Counted from the first letter of the stretch, positions 6,898 through 16,005 are shown. The stretch is 64,000 nucleotides of DNA from Clostridia bacterium (GCA_017416285.1 JAFQCU010000003.1:62001-126000), one strand, 5' to 3'. Notes: generated from the letters alone by a model not told the origin. Numbers and translations: made by a program.

Positions 6898-9088
6898 TGT
6901 ATGAATTGTCCTTTAAAAATTTTACAAGTGCAGTGTACCTAAGATTTTTACGGTCATTTTCGACCATCGAGTCCCAAATATTTTCATCGCCTATAAGTAT
7001 GAGCATCTTTTTAGCACGTGTTACAGCAGTATACAAAAGATTACGGTACACAAGGCGTGACGGCACGTCGCAAAGCGGAATTATTACATAATCGTATTCA
7101 CTGCCTTGACTTTTATGCACCGTTATTGCGTAAGCGAGTTCAAGCTCGGACAAATCTTCCGAAAAATATGTAACAACCCTATCATCAAAGCGCACCTTCA
7201 AAATGCCACCACGAATATCAATATCGGTTATATAGCCAACGTCACCGTTGAAAACGCCGCTACCCGTTTCGCCGTTATCCTTTGTGTAGGTAATGTCATA
7301 ATTATTTTTAATCTGCATAACCTTGTCGCCTTCACGGAAATAAACGCCCTTATATGAAAGTTGGCGCTTATGTTTTGTGAACGGATTAAGGTTTGCTTGT
7401 AAAACGTTATTAATGTTAAGTGTGCCGGTATCCATCATACGTGATGGGCACAAAATTTGAATGTCGGTAAGTGGGTCGACACCATAAGCCTGTGGGAGCC
7501 TTTCACACACAAGACCTACAAGGGTTTCAAGAGTTTGATACTTGTCCGAACGCTTCATAAAAAAGCAATCCCCGCCCTGAGCATTAAATTGTGCCTTTTC
7601 GCCCCTGATAATAGCGTGAGCGTTATTAACAATAGCGCTTTGAGCTGCTTGGCGGAAAACTTTTTTAAGCCTGATTGACGGAAAAATATCCGCCGCAAGA
7701 ATATCGCCAAGAATATTACCCGCACCTATACTTGGTAACTGGTCAGAGTCACCCACCAAAATAATTCTGCAAGAAAGGCGCAAGGCTTTCAGCAGATTAT
7801 CAAACAAAATCGCATCTATCATAGAAGCCTCATCAACTATGATAACGTCACATTCAAGCGGATTTTTTTCATTTCTGTTAAAATAAGGTTTATCATTTTC
7901 GCCCCACTCAACCTCTAACATACGGTGAATAGTGCGTGCTTCCCTGCCCGTAAGCTCGGTCATTCGCTTGGCGGCACGACCTGTCGGGGCTGCAAGCTCA
8001 ATTTTCAAATTGCGATTTTCAAAAAGCTTGATTATCGCATTAAGAGTGGTGGTTTTGCCCGTACCCGGACCACCCGTAAGTATTAAAATTCCACTTTCAA
8101 AGGCTTCAAAAATAGCACGGCGCTGTAAATCCTCGAACTTAATACCCAAACGGTTTTCAACGTTCTGTATTTCAAGCTCGTCCACCGTTACCGAAGAATT
8201 TATAAAACGCTTAACCGAGCAAAGCCTTGCGGCGATATGCTCCTCTGCATTGTGGTATTCGGGAATTGATAAAAACTCAACCCCGTCTATCGCCTCACTA
8301 CAAAGGCGGAAGCAATCAATAAGACGGTCACAGCAAATTTCCACTACCGATTCCTTAGCGCCTAAAAGACGACAGGCAACACTTACAAACTTACTTCTTG
8401 GCAGACAAGTGTGACCATTATACAAATTTTTCTTTAAAACGTATTCAATCCCTGCTGAGACACGCAATTCGCTTGCCATATCAAACTGATAATCGGCAGC
8501 GATTTCTTCGCAAAGCTCAAAGGGAAAATCAATCCCCTCTTCGCACAGGGTATACGGATTAGTTTTGATTATTTCAATAGCGTTTGCCCCAAACTTTCGG
8601 TAAATGCCAACGCAACGATCGGGTGTGATATTATATTTTGAAAGCATAAGCATAATATCACGCACACCAAATTGTTTTTGGTATTCCTCGTGAATTTGCA
8701 TTGCTTTCTGCAAGGAAATACCCTTAAGTGTTGCCATATCAGACGGGTGGTTTTGAATTATATCAAGGGTTGATTCGCCAAACCGTTCAACCAAACGAGT
8801 CGCAGTTGTAGGGCCAACACCTTTAATAGCACCCGAAGCCAAATATCTTAAAATAGCCGCTGAATTTTCGGGGGTGCGCTGTGTAAATGATGACACCTTG
8901 AACTGTTCACCATAAGTAGCATGAACGGTATACTCACCCTCTAAATCAAGCGAGTCTCCCTCGTTAATAAAGGGCAAGGTTCCCACAATGGTGATTTCTT
9001 CGGTTTTGGTTTTTAAAACCGCTACCGTATACGCATTAGCTTCGTTATGAAAAGTTATTTTTTTAATAATACCAGAAATATTTTCCAC
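6884..9088 (-). CDS. recD2: RecD2-type SF1B DNA helicase
   Basis: ATP-dependent 5'-3' DNA helicase of the RecD2/YrrC family, found where no RecBC exists and linked to replication fork repair. 734 residues. An N-terminal OB-like region (1-80) is followed by a helix-hairpin-helix region (GAIKGVGPTTATRLVERFG, near 88-106). The helicase core has Walker A LTGGPGTGKTTTLNAI near residue 340, DEASMID (motif II), LVGDSDQLPSIGAGNIL (motif III) and ELAYAITVHKSQGSEYD (motif V) near 655. It overlaps comFC by 14 bases and sits 6 bases after a small membrane protein gene, so the three or four genes are probably one transcript. Confidence 0.92.
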   Translation of the reverse strand: MENISGIIKKITFHNEANAYTVAVLKTKTEEITIVGTLPFINEGDSLDLEGEYTVHATYGEQFKVSSFTQRTPENSAAILRYLASGAIKGVGPTTATRLVERFGESTLDIIQNHPSDMATLKGISLQKAMQIHEEYQKQFGVRDIMLMLSKYNITPDRCVGIYRKFGANAIEIIKTNPYTLCEEGIDFPFELCEEIAADYQFDMASELRVSAGIEYVLKKNLYNGHTCLPRSKFVSVACRLLGAKESVVEICCDRLIDCFRLCSEAIDGVEFLSIPEYHNAEEHIAARLCSVKRFINSSVTVDELEIQNVENRLGIKFEDLQRRAIFEAFESGILILTGGPGTGKTTTLNAIIKLFENRNLKIELAAPTGRAAKRMTELTGREARTIHRMLEVEWGENDKPYFNRNEKNPLECDVIIVDEASMIDAILFDNLLKALRLSCRIILVGDSDQLPSIGAGNILGDILAADIFPSIRLKKVFRQAAQSAIVNNAHAIIRGEKAQFNAQGGDCFFMKRSDKYQTLETLVGLVCERLPQAYGVDPLTDIQILCPSRMMDTGTLNINNVLQANLNPFTKHKRQLSYKGVYFREGDKVMQIKNNYDITYTKDNGETGSGVFNGDVGYITDIDIRGGILKVRFDDRVVTYFSEDLSELELAYAITVHKSQGSEYDYVIIPLCDVPSRLVYRNLLYTAVTRAKKMLILIGDENIWDSMVENDRKNLRYTALVKFLKDNSYNEAF

Positions 9089-9094
9089 CTATTA

Positions 9095-9397
9095 TCACCC
9101 TTTCACCACGAATTTAAAATTATAACGCATAGCAAGTTTTTCACATTCTGTCAGCGTTTCATGCTGTAGTCCGCTCGCAACAATAATGACACGGTCGGCA
9201 AGCTTACTGCCAAGCCATTTATACTGTTCACCCGCAAAAACGATTTGACTGATTGCGGTATCCTCTTCAAGCATCACAACTAAAGTGGAGTGCATTTTTC
9301 GTTTTGGAAAAACCAAAAAGCACTTTAACAGATGCAAAAATTCACACAACCCCAAAATAAAAAAGATTAAAACCACTAAAAAAATTAAAAGCTTCAT
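9095..9397 (-). CDS. Small membrane-anchored protein of unknown function
   Basis: 100 residues. One hydrophobic N-terminal segment (MKLLIFLVVLIFFILGL) is followed by a soluble part ending in HETLTECEKLAMRYNFKFVVKG. I do not recognise the family. I chose ATG at 9395-9397 because GGGGGGAG lies 9 bases upstream; the longer frame to 9418 has no ribosome-binding site. The gene is 6 bases from recD2 and 56 bases after cdaR. A short inverted repeat CGCAT/ATGCG (about 9413-9429) lies just before it. Confidence 0.65.
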   Translation of the reverse strand: MKLLIFLVVLIFFILGLCEFLHLLKCFLVFPKRKMHSTLVVMLEEDTAISQIVFAGEQYKWLGSKLADRVIIVASGLQHETLTECEKLAMRYNFKFVVKG

Positions 9398-9453
9398 AAA
9401 CAGTAACTCCCCCCGCATTATATTATGCGAGGAGGAATTACGTTGTTAAAAAT

Positions 9454-10728
9454 TTACTTTTTTGAAATTGTAACCGTGGTATTATAAGTGCCAACCACCC
9501 AAACGTTTTTATAGGTTTTAAAACTAAAGGCTACATTAAGCGAATGTTGGCCTTCGCCCTTATCCTGCAAATCAACCTGAGCGGTAATCATATCGGCAGT
9601 AATTTTATTAACTGCTGCCCTTGGACCGCAGATTTTTACAAATTTAATTTGACTTTGGGTACTCTTAAGACCCGACTTTAGATTAATTGCTTTTACGTTT
9701 GTAACAGCTACGGTTTTTTCAATATAGCCAGTTGTATTTATCGAAACCTTAAAGGTTTCAAAATTATCAACAAGGCGCACACCATCAGGCAACTTCGGTG
9801 TAACATCAAATTCCTTATTGCTAAGCGAGATTTGCGAAACGTCAACAGCCGACAAAGTGATTTTAGAAATTTTATCAATCACTTCGGGGCTACCGATAAT
9901 ATCAACCTTCGGGTGGTCAATCGAATATTTAATACTGTATTCGTCAAAGCCTTCGGGGAAGTTTGTAAAATCCGCCACGACAGATACAGTCTTCTTTTTA
10001 GAAATAGGAACCTTAACCTTAACGTTTTCAGCGTTAAGCGTAATATTTTGCGGTGATATTTTTTTGCCTTCTTCATCTAAAAGATTGATTTCGGCATCAA
10101 AGCTTTCAGTTGCAGATAAAACACGGTTAACGTCACACACTGCAACAACCGAAGCAATTTTATTAACCTTGCTTCTGGGACCGGTAACCTTTAAAACGTC
10201 ACCTTCAATACCGCTTACAATACCGGCTTCAGCAATAAGCCCCTCCACGGCGGTAGCGCCCTTGGCATCAGCTTTAACGGTAAATTCCTTTGTGTCGAAA
10301 TAGTCAAACTCCACCTTAACGGTAGAGGGTGAAACCGAAAGCACCTCGTAATTAGTTGAAGAACGACTTGCCATAACGTCAAGTGTGTAAACTCCCGGCT
10401 CGTCAACGCTTGCAGCCGAAACGTAAACCGTAAGGTCTTCAGAACGGAGTGAAGATACAACGTAGCTCGGTCCTCTGACAACAACGCTGACTTTTTGTGA
10501 AGATAAATCCCCCACAATGTTCATACTGTTTTCAGAAGCAAAGGTGTTTTCAAGATTTACGCTTAAGGTGAGATTGGTAAAGCTGCGTTCACGAATTGGG
10601 TTTTCCTGTGTGATAATAACAAGCCAAAGCACAAACGCCAAAAAGATAGAAAGCGGAATTATAAACTTTTTGTTATAAAGAAGTTTTTTCAATGCGAAGG
10701 GATTTAAATTTTTAAGTTTGTCTGACAT
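9454..10728 (-). CDS. cdaR: YbbR-domain protein CdaR, regulator of the diadenylate cyclase
   Basis: Extracytoplasmic partner of the membrane cyclase CdaA in c-di-AMP control. The N-terminus has a cytoplasmic stretch and one membrane segment (IIPLSIFLAFVLWLVIIT, about residues 23-40 from the chosen start), then repeated YbbR domains to the C-terminus. 424 residues gives room for about four YbbR repeats. The start at 10728 is chosen because AAAGGAAGGG precedes that ATG; an upstream ATG at 10746 overlaps the cdaA stop and has no site of its own. Adjacency cdaA-cdaR is conserved in Firmicutes. In many genomes glmM follows; here it does not. Confidence 0.9.
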   Translation of the reverse strand: MSDKLKNLNPFALKKLLYNKKFIIPLSIFLAFVLWLVIITQENPIRERSFTNLTLSVNLENTFASENSMNIVGDLSSQKVSVVVRGPSYVVSSLRSEDLTVYVSAASVDEPGVYTLDVMASRSSTNYEVLSVSPSTVKVEFDYFDTKEFTVKADAKGATAVEGLIAEAGIVSGIEGDVLKVTGPRSKVNKIASVVAVCDVNRVLSATESFDAEINLLDEEGKKISPQNITLNAENVKVKVPISKKKTVSVVADFTNFPEGFDEYSIKYSIDHPKVDIIGSPEVIDKISKITLSAVDVSQISLSNKEFDVTPKLPDGVRLVDNFETFKVSINTTGYIEKTVAVTNVKAINLKSGLKSTQSQIKFVKICGPRAAVNKITADMITAQVDLQDKGEGQHSLNVAFSFKTYKNVWVVGTYNTTVTISKK

Positions 10729-10742
10729 TTCTACCCTTCCTT

Positions 10743-11621
10743 TCATTGATTTTTCTTAAACGGGTTAATAGTTTTAAGTGCCTTAACAACGGGCGATGTC
10801 TTATCACTTTTTTCGTTGTCAAGAAGTAATCTGCGAAGCTCGGCCGCAGCGGTTACGGCGTTATAATTACGGGTAATTTTTCCACCTTCGGCGATAGATA
10901 TCGTACCTGTTTCTTCAGAAACAACCAGAACAACCGCATCGGAGTTTTCGCTCATACCAATAGCCGCACGGTGGCGTGTACCCATTGATGAGCTTGATAA
11001 ATCTACCTGACTTAAAGGTAAAATACAGCCTGCGGCATAAATACGTCCGTTACGAACAATAACTGCACCGTCATGTAAGGGAGATTTCGGGAAGAATATG
11101 TTATTTACAACCGAAACCGAAGCCGCAGCATCGGTAATTGTGCCGGTATTAATAATTTCGCCCAGCTGGGTTTCACGTTCAAAAACAATCAATGCACCGA
11201 TTTTCTTTTCCTGCATAAAGCCTGCCGCTTTGCAGATTTTATCAATGCTTTCTGCCTGTGCACTTTCACCCTCATCAAAAAGCTGTGCAGTGGTTAATTT
11301 GGTTTGTCCCACCCTTTCGAGTATTCGGCGAAGCTCTGGCTGGAAAATAACTGCCGCAGCAATAATAATAAAATCAATCGCTTTAGACAAAACCCACTTA
11401 ATTGTTACAAGCTCTAACCACTCTGCAATTACGAAAACCCCAAAAAGTATAACAAGACCCTTCACTAGCTGACCTGCACGTGATTCTCGTAAAAATACGA
11501 TACCCTGATAGATAACATAAGCTATTACAGCAATATCGATAATATCAGCAATTTGTATGTTGGCAACCGCATATACTACCTGATTCCAAATAACGTAAAT
11601 CGTATCAAAAAATGCGCCCAA
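10743..11621 (-). CDS. cdaA: Diadenylate cyclase CdaA
   Basis: Makes the second messenger c-di-AMP from two ATP. 292 residues. Three N-terminal membrane segments lie within about residues 10-100, followed by the DAC/DisA_N domain. The catalytic motifs LHDGAVIV (DGA) and GTRHRAAIG (RHR) are both intact, near residues 179-226. The start is TTG with GAAGGGA upstream. c-di-AMP controls potassium and osmolyte homeostasis and cell-wall integrity. The gene heads the cdaA-cdaR transcript behind its own promoter at 11666-11695. Confidence 0.95.
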   Translation of the reverse strand: MGAFFDTIYVIWNQVVYAVANIQIADIIDIAVIAYVIYQGIVFLRESRAGQLVKGLVILFGVFVIAEWLELVTIKWVLSKAIDFIIIAAAVIFQPELRRILERVGQTKLTTAQLFDEGESAQAESIDKICKAAGFMQEKKIGALIVFERETQLGEIINTGTITDAAASVSVVNNIFFPKSPLHDGAVIVRNGRIYAAGCILPLSQVDLSSSSMGTRHRAAIGMSENSDAVVLVVSEETGTISIAEGGKITRNYNAVTAAAELRRLLLDNEKSDKTSPVVKALKTINPFKKNQ

Positions 11622-11665
11622 TTTTCAACATCCCTTCTTAAGCGTATTATTAAATATCATTATTT

Positions 11666-11695
11666 ATTATATTTTAGCACAGATTATAATATCAA
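11666..11695 (-). promoter_or_regulatory. Sigma-A-like promoter of cdaA
   Basis: TTGATA (11690-11695), 18-base spacer, TATAAT (11666-11671), about 45 bases upstream of the cdaA TTG start. Confidence 0.6.
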
Positions 11696-11716
11696 TCAAT
11701 AGCTAATTGTTAAAAA

Positions 11717-12835
11717 TTAAACATTTTTTAGCGCATTTATTGCCCGCAAAACCTCATTTTCGTTATTAAACACCGAAAAACTTGCCCGAAGCGTTCCAAA
11801 ATCGGTTGTATTTAAAGTTTTATGCGCCGACGGTGCACAATGCAGCCCAGCCCTGACCGCTATGGAATGGCTATCTAAAATTTCAGCCGCACGCTCACTT
11901 GGAACACCCTGCAAATTAAAAGGCATTACAGGTGCATATTTATGCATTAAGGGTTCTTTAGTATAAATTAAGATTTTTTTGTTTTTGGAAATACCATCAT
12001 AAAATGCTTTGCAAAGCCGCATTTCCTTTTTATAAATATTTTCAATTCCCACTTGCCCAACAAAATCCAAACCAGCCGACAAACCCGCAATAGCAGGTAC
12101 GTTAAGGGTACCGCTTTCAAGCATTTCGGGCAAAATATCAGGCTGTTTAAGGTTAAGTGACGAGCTTCCGGTTCCACCTTCAATTATGGTATTTTCTATC
12201 GGCTTTCGGCAAATTAAAACGCCAATACCCATCGGTGCATATAGTCCCTTATGCGGTGCGACACATAGATAATCTATATGCATTTTTTGCATATTTATCG
12301 GCAAAACCCCTGCGCCCTGTGCCCCATCAAGGCAAAAAAATATCCCCCTTTTGTGGCATATTTTTCCTATTTCTGCAAAGGGTAATATTTTTCCCGTAAC
12401 GTTAGATGCGGCAGTCATTATTACAAGCTTTGTATTGGCTTTTATTTTCTTTTCAAAATCTAAAATGGTGTCATTATCATCATCAAAAACTGTCACCGCA
12501 TCATAATTTATTCCCATTTTAAAAAGCGGACGCATTACGGCGTTATGCTCCAGATTGGAAACAAGCACGTGGTCACCCTTTTTCAAAATTCCTTTAATAA
12601 CGAAGTTAATGCTTTGGGTACAATTTTGTGTAAAAATCACCTGTTCTGCGCCCTCAGCACCAAAAAAATCTGCCAGCTTTTTTCGTGTGTTATATACCAT
12701 ATCCGACGCTAAAATTGACGCTTTATGTCCGCTTCTGCCGGGGTTGGCTGACAGATTTTTCATTGCATAATTTACCGCATTTATTACCGTTTGCGGCTTG
12801 TGTCCGCTTGTTGCGGCATTATCAAAATAAATCAT
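11717..12835 (-). CDS. Cysteine desulfurase family protein (SufS/NifS-like)
   Basis: PLP enzyme that takes sulfur, or selenium from selenocysteine, off cysteine onto an active-site Cys. 372 residues from the chosen start. YFDNAATSGHKPQTV is at the N-terminus, the Schiff-base Lys is in VAPHKGLYAPMGIG, and the persulfide Cys is in VRAGLHCAPSAHKTL near residue 338. The start at 12835 is chosen for AAGGAT 6 bases upstream; the in-frame extension to 12865 has no site and runs into a hairpin. It follows a DUF3343 gene, a pairing typical of the TIGR01977-type desulfurases, where DUF3343 is suspected to carry the sulfur or selenium. No iscU or sufU lies nearby, so a general Fe-S role is less likely. 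Confidence 0.88.
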   Translation of the reverse strand: MIYFDNAATSGHKPQTVINAVNYAMKNLSANPGRSGHKASILASDMVYNTRKKLADFFGAEGAEQVIFTQNCTQSINFVIKGILKKGDHVLVSNLEHNAVMRPLFKMGINYDAVTVFDDDNDTILDFEKKIKANTKLVIMTAASNVTGKILPFAEIGKICHKRGIFFCLDGAQGAGVLPINMQKMHIDYLCVAPHKGLYAPMGIGVLICRKPIENTIIEGGTGSSSLNLKQPDILPEMLESGTLNVPAIAGLSAGLDFVGQVGIENIYKKEMRLCKAFYDGISKNKKILIYTKEPLMHKYAPVMPFNLQGVPSERAAEILDSHSIAVRAGLHCAPSAHKTLNTTDFGTLRASFSVFNNENEVLRAINALKNV

Positions 12836-12852
12836 AAAAATATCCTTTCGAA

Positions 12853-12882
12853 AAGGGCATCCCAAACACTTGGAATGCCCTT
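12853..12882 (-). terminator. Terminator-like hairpin between DUF3343 and cysteine desulfurase genes
   Basis: Arms AAGGGCAT and ATGCCCTT, with two extra inner G-C pairs, are followed on the minus strand by TTTTCG. It lies directly before the desulfurase ribosome-binding site, so it may act as a partial terminator that lowers desulfurase expression relative to DUF3343. Confidence 0.5.
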
Positions 12883-12888
12883 AAATAG

Positions 12889-13107
12889 TTATTGCTCTTC
12901 AGTTATTTTCAGAATTTTAATACCGCTTGAATTCAAAATTTTTTCGGCTTCGGCTATATTGCCGACTACCACAAGTACATATCCGCACCCCAGAGTTTTA
13001 TCACCGGTAATTCTTTCAATCTTAACCGAAAAGCCGTTTTTTCGTAATATATCCCTACCCTTTAAGGCATAGGTAACTGTTCCGGTAGCTATTATATATC
13101 TTTTCAT
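12889..13107 (-). CDS. DUF3343 protein, putative sulfur/selenium carrier
   Basis: 72-residue protein with a TLGCGYVLVVVG segment. The single conserved Cys in a C-G-Y context is characteristic of DUF3343. A small beta-alpha fold would let it accept persulfide or selenide from the neighbouring desulfurase. GGAGTG precedes the ATG. Gene order DUF3343 then desulfurase on one strand is common in anaerobic Firmicutes. No selD or selA is in the window, so the selenium link cannot be tested here. Function remains inferred. Confidence 0.75.
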   Translation of the reverse strand: MKRYIIATGTVTYALKGRDILRKNGFSVKIERITGDKTLGCGYVLVVVGNIAEAEKILNSSGIKILKITEEQ

Positions 13108-13159
13108 TTAATTCACTCCGCTGTTACATAATATGCAGCAGGTAAAAAACTGACAGAAT

Positions 13160-14188
13160 CTATATTGCTTCTTCCTTATAATATTTAACCGTTACAATAA
13201 AAATAAGGGGTAAAATTATTAAACCCGCACCGCCAAAAAGCTTTAAGCCAAGATACATTGTAAACAGCGTGAATAACGGGTTTATGCCAATTTGCTGTGA
13301 AACGATTTTTGGCTCAATAAAATTGCGTATGACTACAATAATTATATATAAAACAGCCAGACCGACAGAAAGCGCTGTATTGCCGGATATCGCACAGTAA
13401 ACCGCCCATGGAATCATAATTATACCTGTACCAAGCACCGGCAAAAAGTCAATTAAAGCAATCAAAAACGCCCAAATATATGCGTTATTAATTTTCAGAA
13501 CAATAAAACCAACCCATAATTCCAAAAAGGTTATTACTAATAAAGTAACATATCCCTTTAAAATTTTAAAAATACTTGTTGTGAAAATTGCTTTAACCCT
13601 TAAAAAGCGGTCATAAATTCTTTCACTAATAATTGACTTTAAAAATCTGGCAAGACCGTCAAAATCCTTTGCAATATAGCAGCTTGCAACCAAAGCAACC
13701 ACACTGCTAAGCAAAAGTGATGGCGTCGCCGTTACCACCTTTTTAATTATATCCGTAAGAACATTTGTTAAATTTTTTAATACGTTTTCTAAAACCGAAT
13801 CAAATGAAAAATAATACTTTTCTGGTAAATAATCTGAAATAAAGTCCGTAATTCCACTCGCCCACTCGCCCACAGTTGAAAAAATATTAGGCAGATACTC
13901 AATCAGCCCTGCTGATGAAATTATCAGTCTGTATGCCAATAACAAAATTGCGCAAAATAGTCCAAGATAAATGCCGGCTGCCAATACCGTTGCACAAATG
14001 GACTTTTTAAGTCCTGTTTTTTCGCTTAAAAAGACAGCCGGCTTTTGCGATAAGGCAGCAACAATAAGGGATAATAAAAACGGAAACATCCTAAACAATA
14101 AAAAACGACAGATAATTATGGTGATTGCGCTTATAACTGCGATATACAAAAAGCTGATTAAAAAGCGCTTTTTTGCTTGAAAATCCAA
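13160..14188 (-). CDS. AI-2E/YtvI-family membrane protein, sporulation YtvI-like
   Basis: Polytopic membrane protein of the AI-2E transporter/PerM superfamily, with about seven to eight hydrophobic segments. The family motif region ALIDFLPVLGTGIIMIPWA is near the middle of the C-terminal half, and RNFIEPKIVSQQIGINPLF is the conserved loop before the last helices. The version closest in Firmicutes is YtvI, a sporulation-associated integral membrane protein. I prefer TTG at 14186-14188 with AAGGCGG upstream. An ATG at 14230 in the same frame adds 14 residues but lacks a ribosome-binding site. Substrate and function are unknown. Confidence 0.75.
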   Translation of the reverse strand: MDFQAKKRFLISFLYIAVISAITIIICRFLLFRMFPFLLSLIVAALSQKPAVFLSEKTGLKKSICATVLAAGIYLGLFCAILLLAYRLIISSAGLIEYLPNIFSTVGEWASGITDFISDYLPEKYYFSFDSVLENVLKNLTNVLTDIIKKVVTATPSLLLSSVVALVASCYIAKDFDGLARFLKSIISERIYDRFLRVKAIFTTSIFKILKGYVTLLVITFLELWVGFIVLKINNAYIWAFLIALIDFLPVLGTGIIMIPWAVYCAISGNTALSVGLAVLYIIIVVIRNFIEPKIVSQQIGINPLFTLFTMYLGLKLFGGAGLIILPLIFIVTVKYYKEEAI

Positions 14189-14240
14189 TTTTTTTCCGCC
14201 TTTTTCATAAGATTTATGCAAGTTAAACATTTATGTAAAA

Positions 14241-14269
14241 AATATATTTTTTTGCTTGATTTTTAACAA
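14241..14269 (-). promoter_or_regulatory. Promoter toward the ytvI-like gene
   Basis: TTGTTA (14264-14269), 17-base spacer, TATATT (14241-14246). It overlaps the divergent promoter of the ACT-hom-lysC unit, so RNA polymerase could not occupy both at once. Confidence 0.5.
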
Positions 14270-14284
14270 AAAGTGTACTATAAT
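14256..14284 (+). promoter_or_regulatory. Promoter of the ACT-hom-lysC unit
   Basis: TTGATT (14256-14261), 17-base spacer, TATAAT (14279-14284). I see no T-box, lysine riboswitch or leader peptide in the 32 bases between it and the first start codon. Confidence 0.7.
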
Positions 14285-14316
14285 TGAAAACAATAGTTTT
14301 TGTATGGAGAACACTT

Positions 14317-14760
14317 ATGAAAAATTCAAGCTATTTTTTGGTTGATTCAAGGGTTCTGCCCAGTGTGTTTGAAAGTGTTGTTCTTGCTAAGGAGCTTTTA
14401 GCCGATGGCCGTGCGCAAAATGCGAGTCAAGCCGCCAAAATGGCAGGCATTTCAAGAAGCGCCTTTTATAAGTATAAGGACTTTGTTTTCAAATATTCCG
14501 ATACTGACCAGAAAACCTTAACTCTTTTTGCCAGACTTTCAGACAAAGCAGGTATGCTTTCTTTGCTGACTACCGCACTTTATGAATATGGCGCAAATAT
14601 TCTCACTGTTAATCAGGGTATACCGATAGATGGTGCGGCAGATGTTTCTATCACAATTAAAACCGATAGTATTAACGTATCGGTTGATGAAATTCTGCAT
14701 TCCCTAAAAGAAATTGACGGTGTAATTTCTATCAAAAGCATGAACGGAGGGCAAAAATGA
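14317..14760 (+). CDS. UPF0735 ACT-domain protein (PheB-like)
   Basis: 147 residues. The N-terminal half has a helix-turn-helix-like stretch (NASQAAKMAGISRSAFYKYKD, about 36-56). The C-terminal half is an ACT domain (LFARLSDKAGMLSLLTTALYEYGANIL). It is found next to homoserine dehydrogenase in many Firmicutes. A role as an amino-acid sensor or regulator is assumed, but no mechanism is established. The start ATG at 14317 has GGAGA 7 bases upstream; an in-frame ATG at 14284 overlaps the -10 box and is rejected. The stop overlaps the hom start (ATGA). Confidence 0.85.
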   Translation: MKNSSYFLVDSRVLPSVFESVVLAKELLADGRAQNASQAAKMAGISRSAFYKYKDFVFKYSDTDQKTLTLFARLSDKAGMLSLLTTALYEYGANILTVNQGIPIDGAADVSITIKTDSINVSVDEILHSLKEIDGVISIKSMNGGQK

Positions 14761-15989
14761 TTAACGTTGCTATTATGGGTCACGGTGTTGTTGGCTCAGG
14801 TGTGGCTGAAATTTTAATTAACCATAATGAAAGAATTGCAAAACGCATTGATAAACAAATCAATGTAAAGCATATTCTTGATTTAAGAGATTTCGACGTG
14901 CCTTACAGCGATAAATTCACAAAGGATTTTAATGACATTTTAAACGATGACAGCGTTTCTGTTGTTGCAGAGGTTATGGGCGGAATTAATCCCGCTTACG
15001 ATTTTGTAAAGGCTTGCCTAGAAGCCGGTAAAAGCGTTGTTACGTCTAATAAGGAATTGGTTGCCGCTAAGGGTGCTGAGCTTATAAAGCTTGCCAACCA
15101 AAAAGGTGTTAGCTTCTTATTTGAAGCAAGCGTTGGCGGTGGTATCCCGGTACTTCGACCAATGGCAAACTGTCTTGCCGCAAATGAAATTAATGAGATT
15201 TGGGGCATTTTAAACGGAACCACTAACTACATTTTAAATAAAATGATAGTGGATAATATGGATTTTGACACTGCACTTAAGCTTGCGCAGGACTTGGGCT
15301 TTGCTGAAAGAAATCCAGCAGCTGACGTTGAGGGTCACGATGCATGCCGTAAGATTTGCATTTTAGCAGCACTTGGCTTTGGTAAACACGTTTACCCCGA
15401 CCAAGTACAGACCGAGGGTATTACAAATATATCACTCGACGACGTTGAGTATGCAGATGGCTTTGGCGCAGTTATTAAGCTTATCGGTCACGCCAAAAAG
15501 CAGGAAAACGGCACGATTATTGCATCTGTTCGTCCAACACTTGTAAGCCGTGAGCATATACTTTCAAGCGTAAACGGTGTATTTAACTGTGTTGTAGTTG
15601 ACGGTGACCAAACCGGCGAGGTTGCATTCTATGGCAAGGGTGCCGGCAAAGAAGCCACAGCAAGCGCAGTTGTTGCTGATATTATTGATGCTATCCGCCA
15701 CAGCGGTGTTAAAAAGTATCTCAACTGGCAGGATGGTTATGAAGGCTATGTTGACTGCTTTATTGATGAAATCGGCAAATTTTATATTACCTTAAAGGGT
15801 AACGATTACGAAGCACTCAAACCCGAGTTTATTGCCGCTTTTGGCGATTGCTTTGAAAGCTATGTATTTAATGAATACCGTAAAGAAATTGCTATTTTAA
15901 CCAAAGAATTATCCAAGTCACAGGTTAAAGCAAAGCTTGCGGCAATGACACAGCTTAATGAATATAAAATTTTACACACCATGCTTTAA
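14757..15989 (+). CDS. hom: Homoserine dehydrogenase
   Basis: Reduces aspartate semialdehyde to homoserine, the branch to threonine and methionine. 410 residues. The NAD(P)-binding GHGVVGSGVAEIL is at 8-20. EVMGGINPAYDFVKACLEAGKSVVTSNKEL, ASVGGGIPVLRPM and the substrate-binding AADVEGHDACRKICILAALGFG follow. The C-terminal 70 residues form an ACT-like tail (YVDCFIDEIGKFYITLKG). It is coupled to the upstream ACT gene by a 4-base overlap and followed 16 bases later by aspartate kinase. Confidence 0.96.
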   Translation: MINVAIMGHGVVGSGVAEILINHNERIAKRIDKQINVKHILDLRDFDVPYSDKFTKDFNDILNDDSVSVVAEVMGGINPAYDFVKACLEAGKSVVTSNKELVAAKGAELIKLANQKGVSFLFEASVGGGIPVLRPMANCLAANEINEIWGILNGTTNYILNKMIVDNMDFDTALKLAQDLGFAERNPAADVEGHDACRKICILAALGFGKHVYPDQVQTEGITNISLDDVEYADGFGAVIKLIGHAKKQENGTIIASVRPTLVSREHILSSVNGVFNCVVVDGDQTGEVAFYGKGAGKEATASAVVADIIDAIRHSGVKKYLNWQDGYEGYVDCFIDEIGKFYITLKGNDYEALKPEFIAAFGDCFESYVFNEYRKEIAILTKELSKSQVKAKLAAMTQLNEYKILHTML

Positions 15990-16005
15990 TACGGAGGTAT
16001 TATAA

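Noticed and set aside
7932..8414. 160-codon plus-strand frame
   Set aside because: It lies wholly within recD2 in another frame, has no ribosome-binding site and encodes no recognisable protein.
9413..9429. CGCAT/ATGCG palindrome as a terminator after cdaR
   Set aside because: Short stem without a T-tract on the minus strand; too weak to call.
9443..9487. 14-codon plus-strand frame with GAGGAGG before TTG
   Set aside because: Good ribosome-binding site by chance, but antisense to the cdaR end, with no promoter and no conserved content.
9818..10303. 161-codon plus-strand frame opposite cdaR
   Set aside because: Antisense shadow of the YbbR repeats; no start signal or family.
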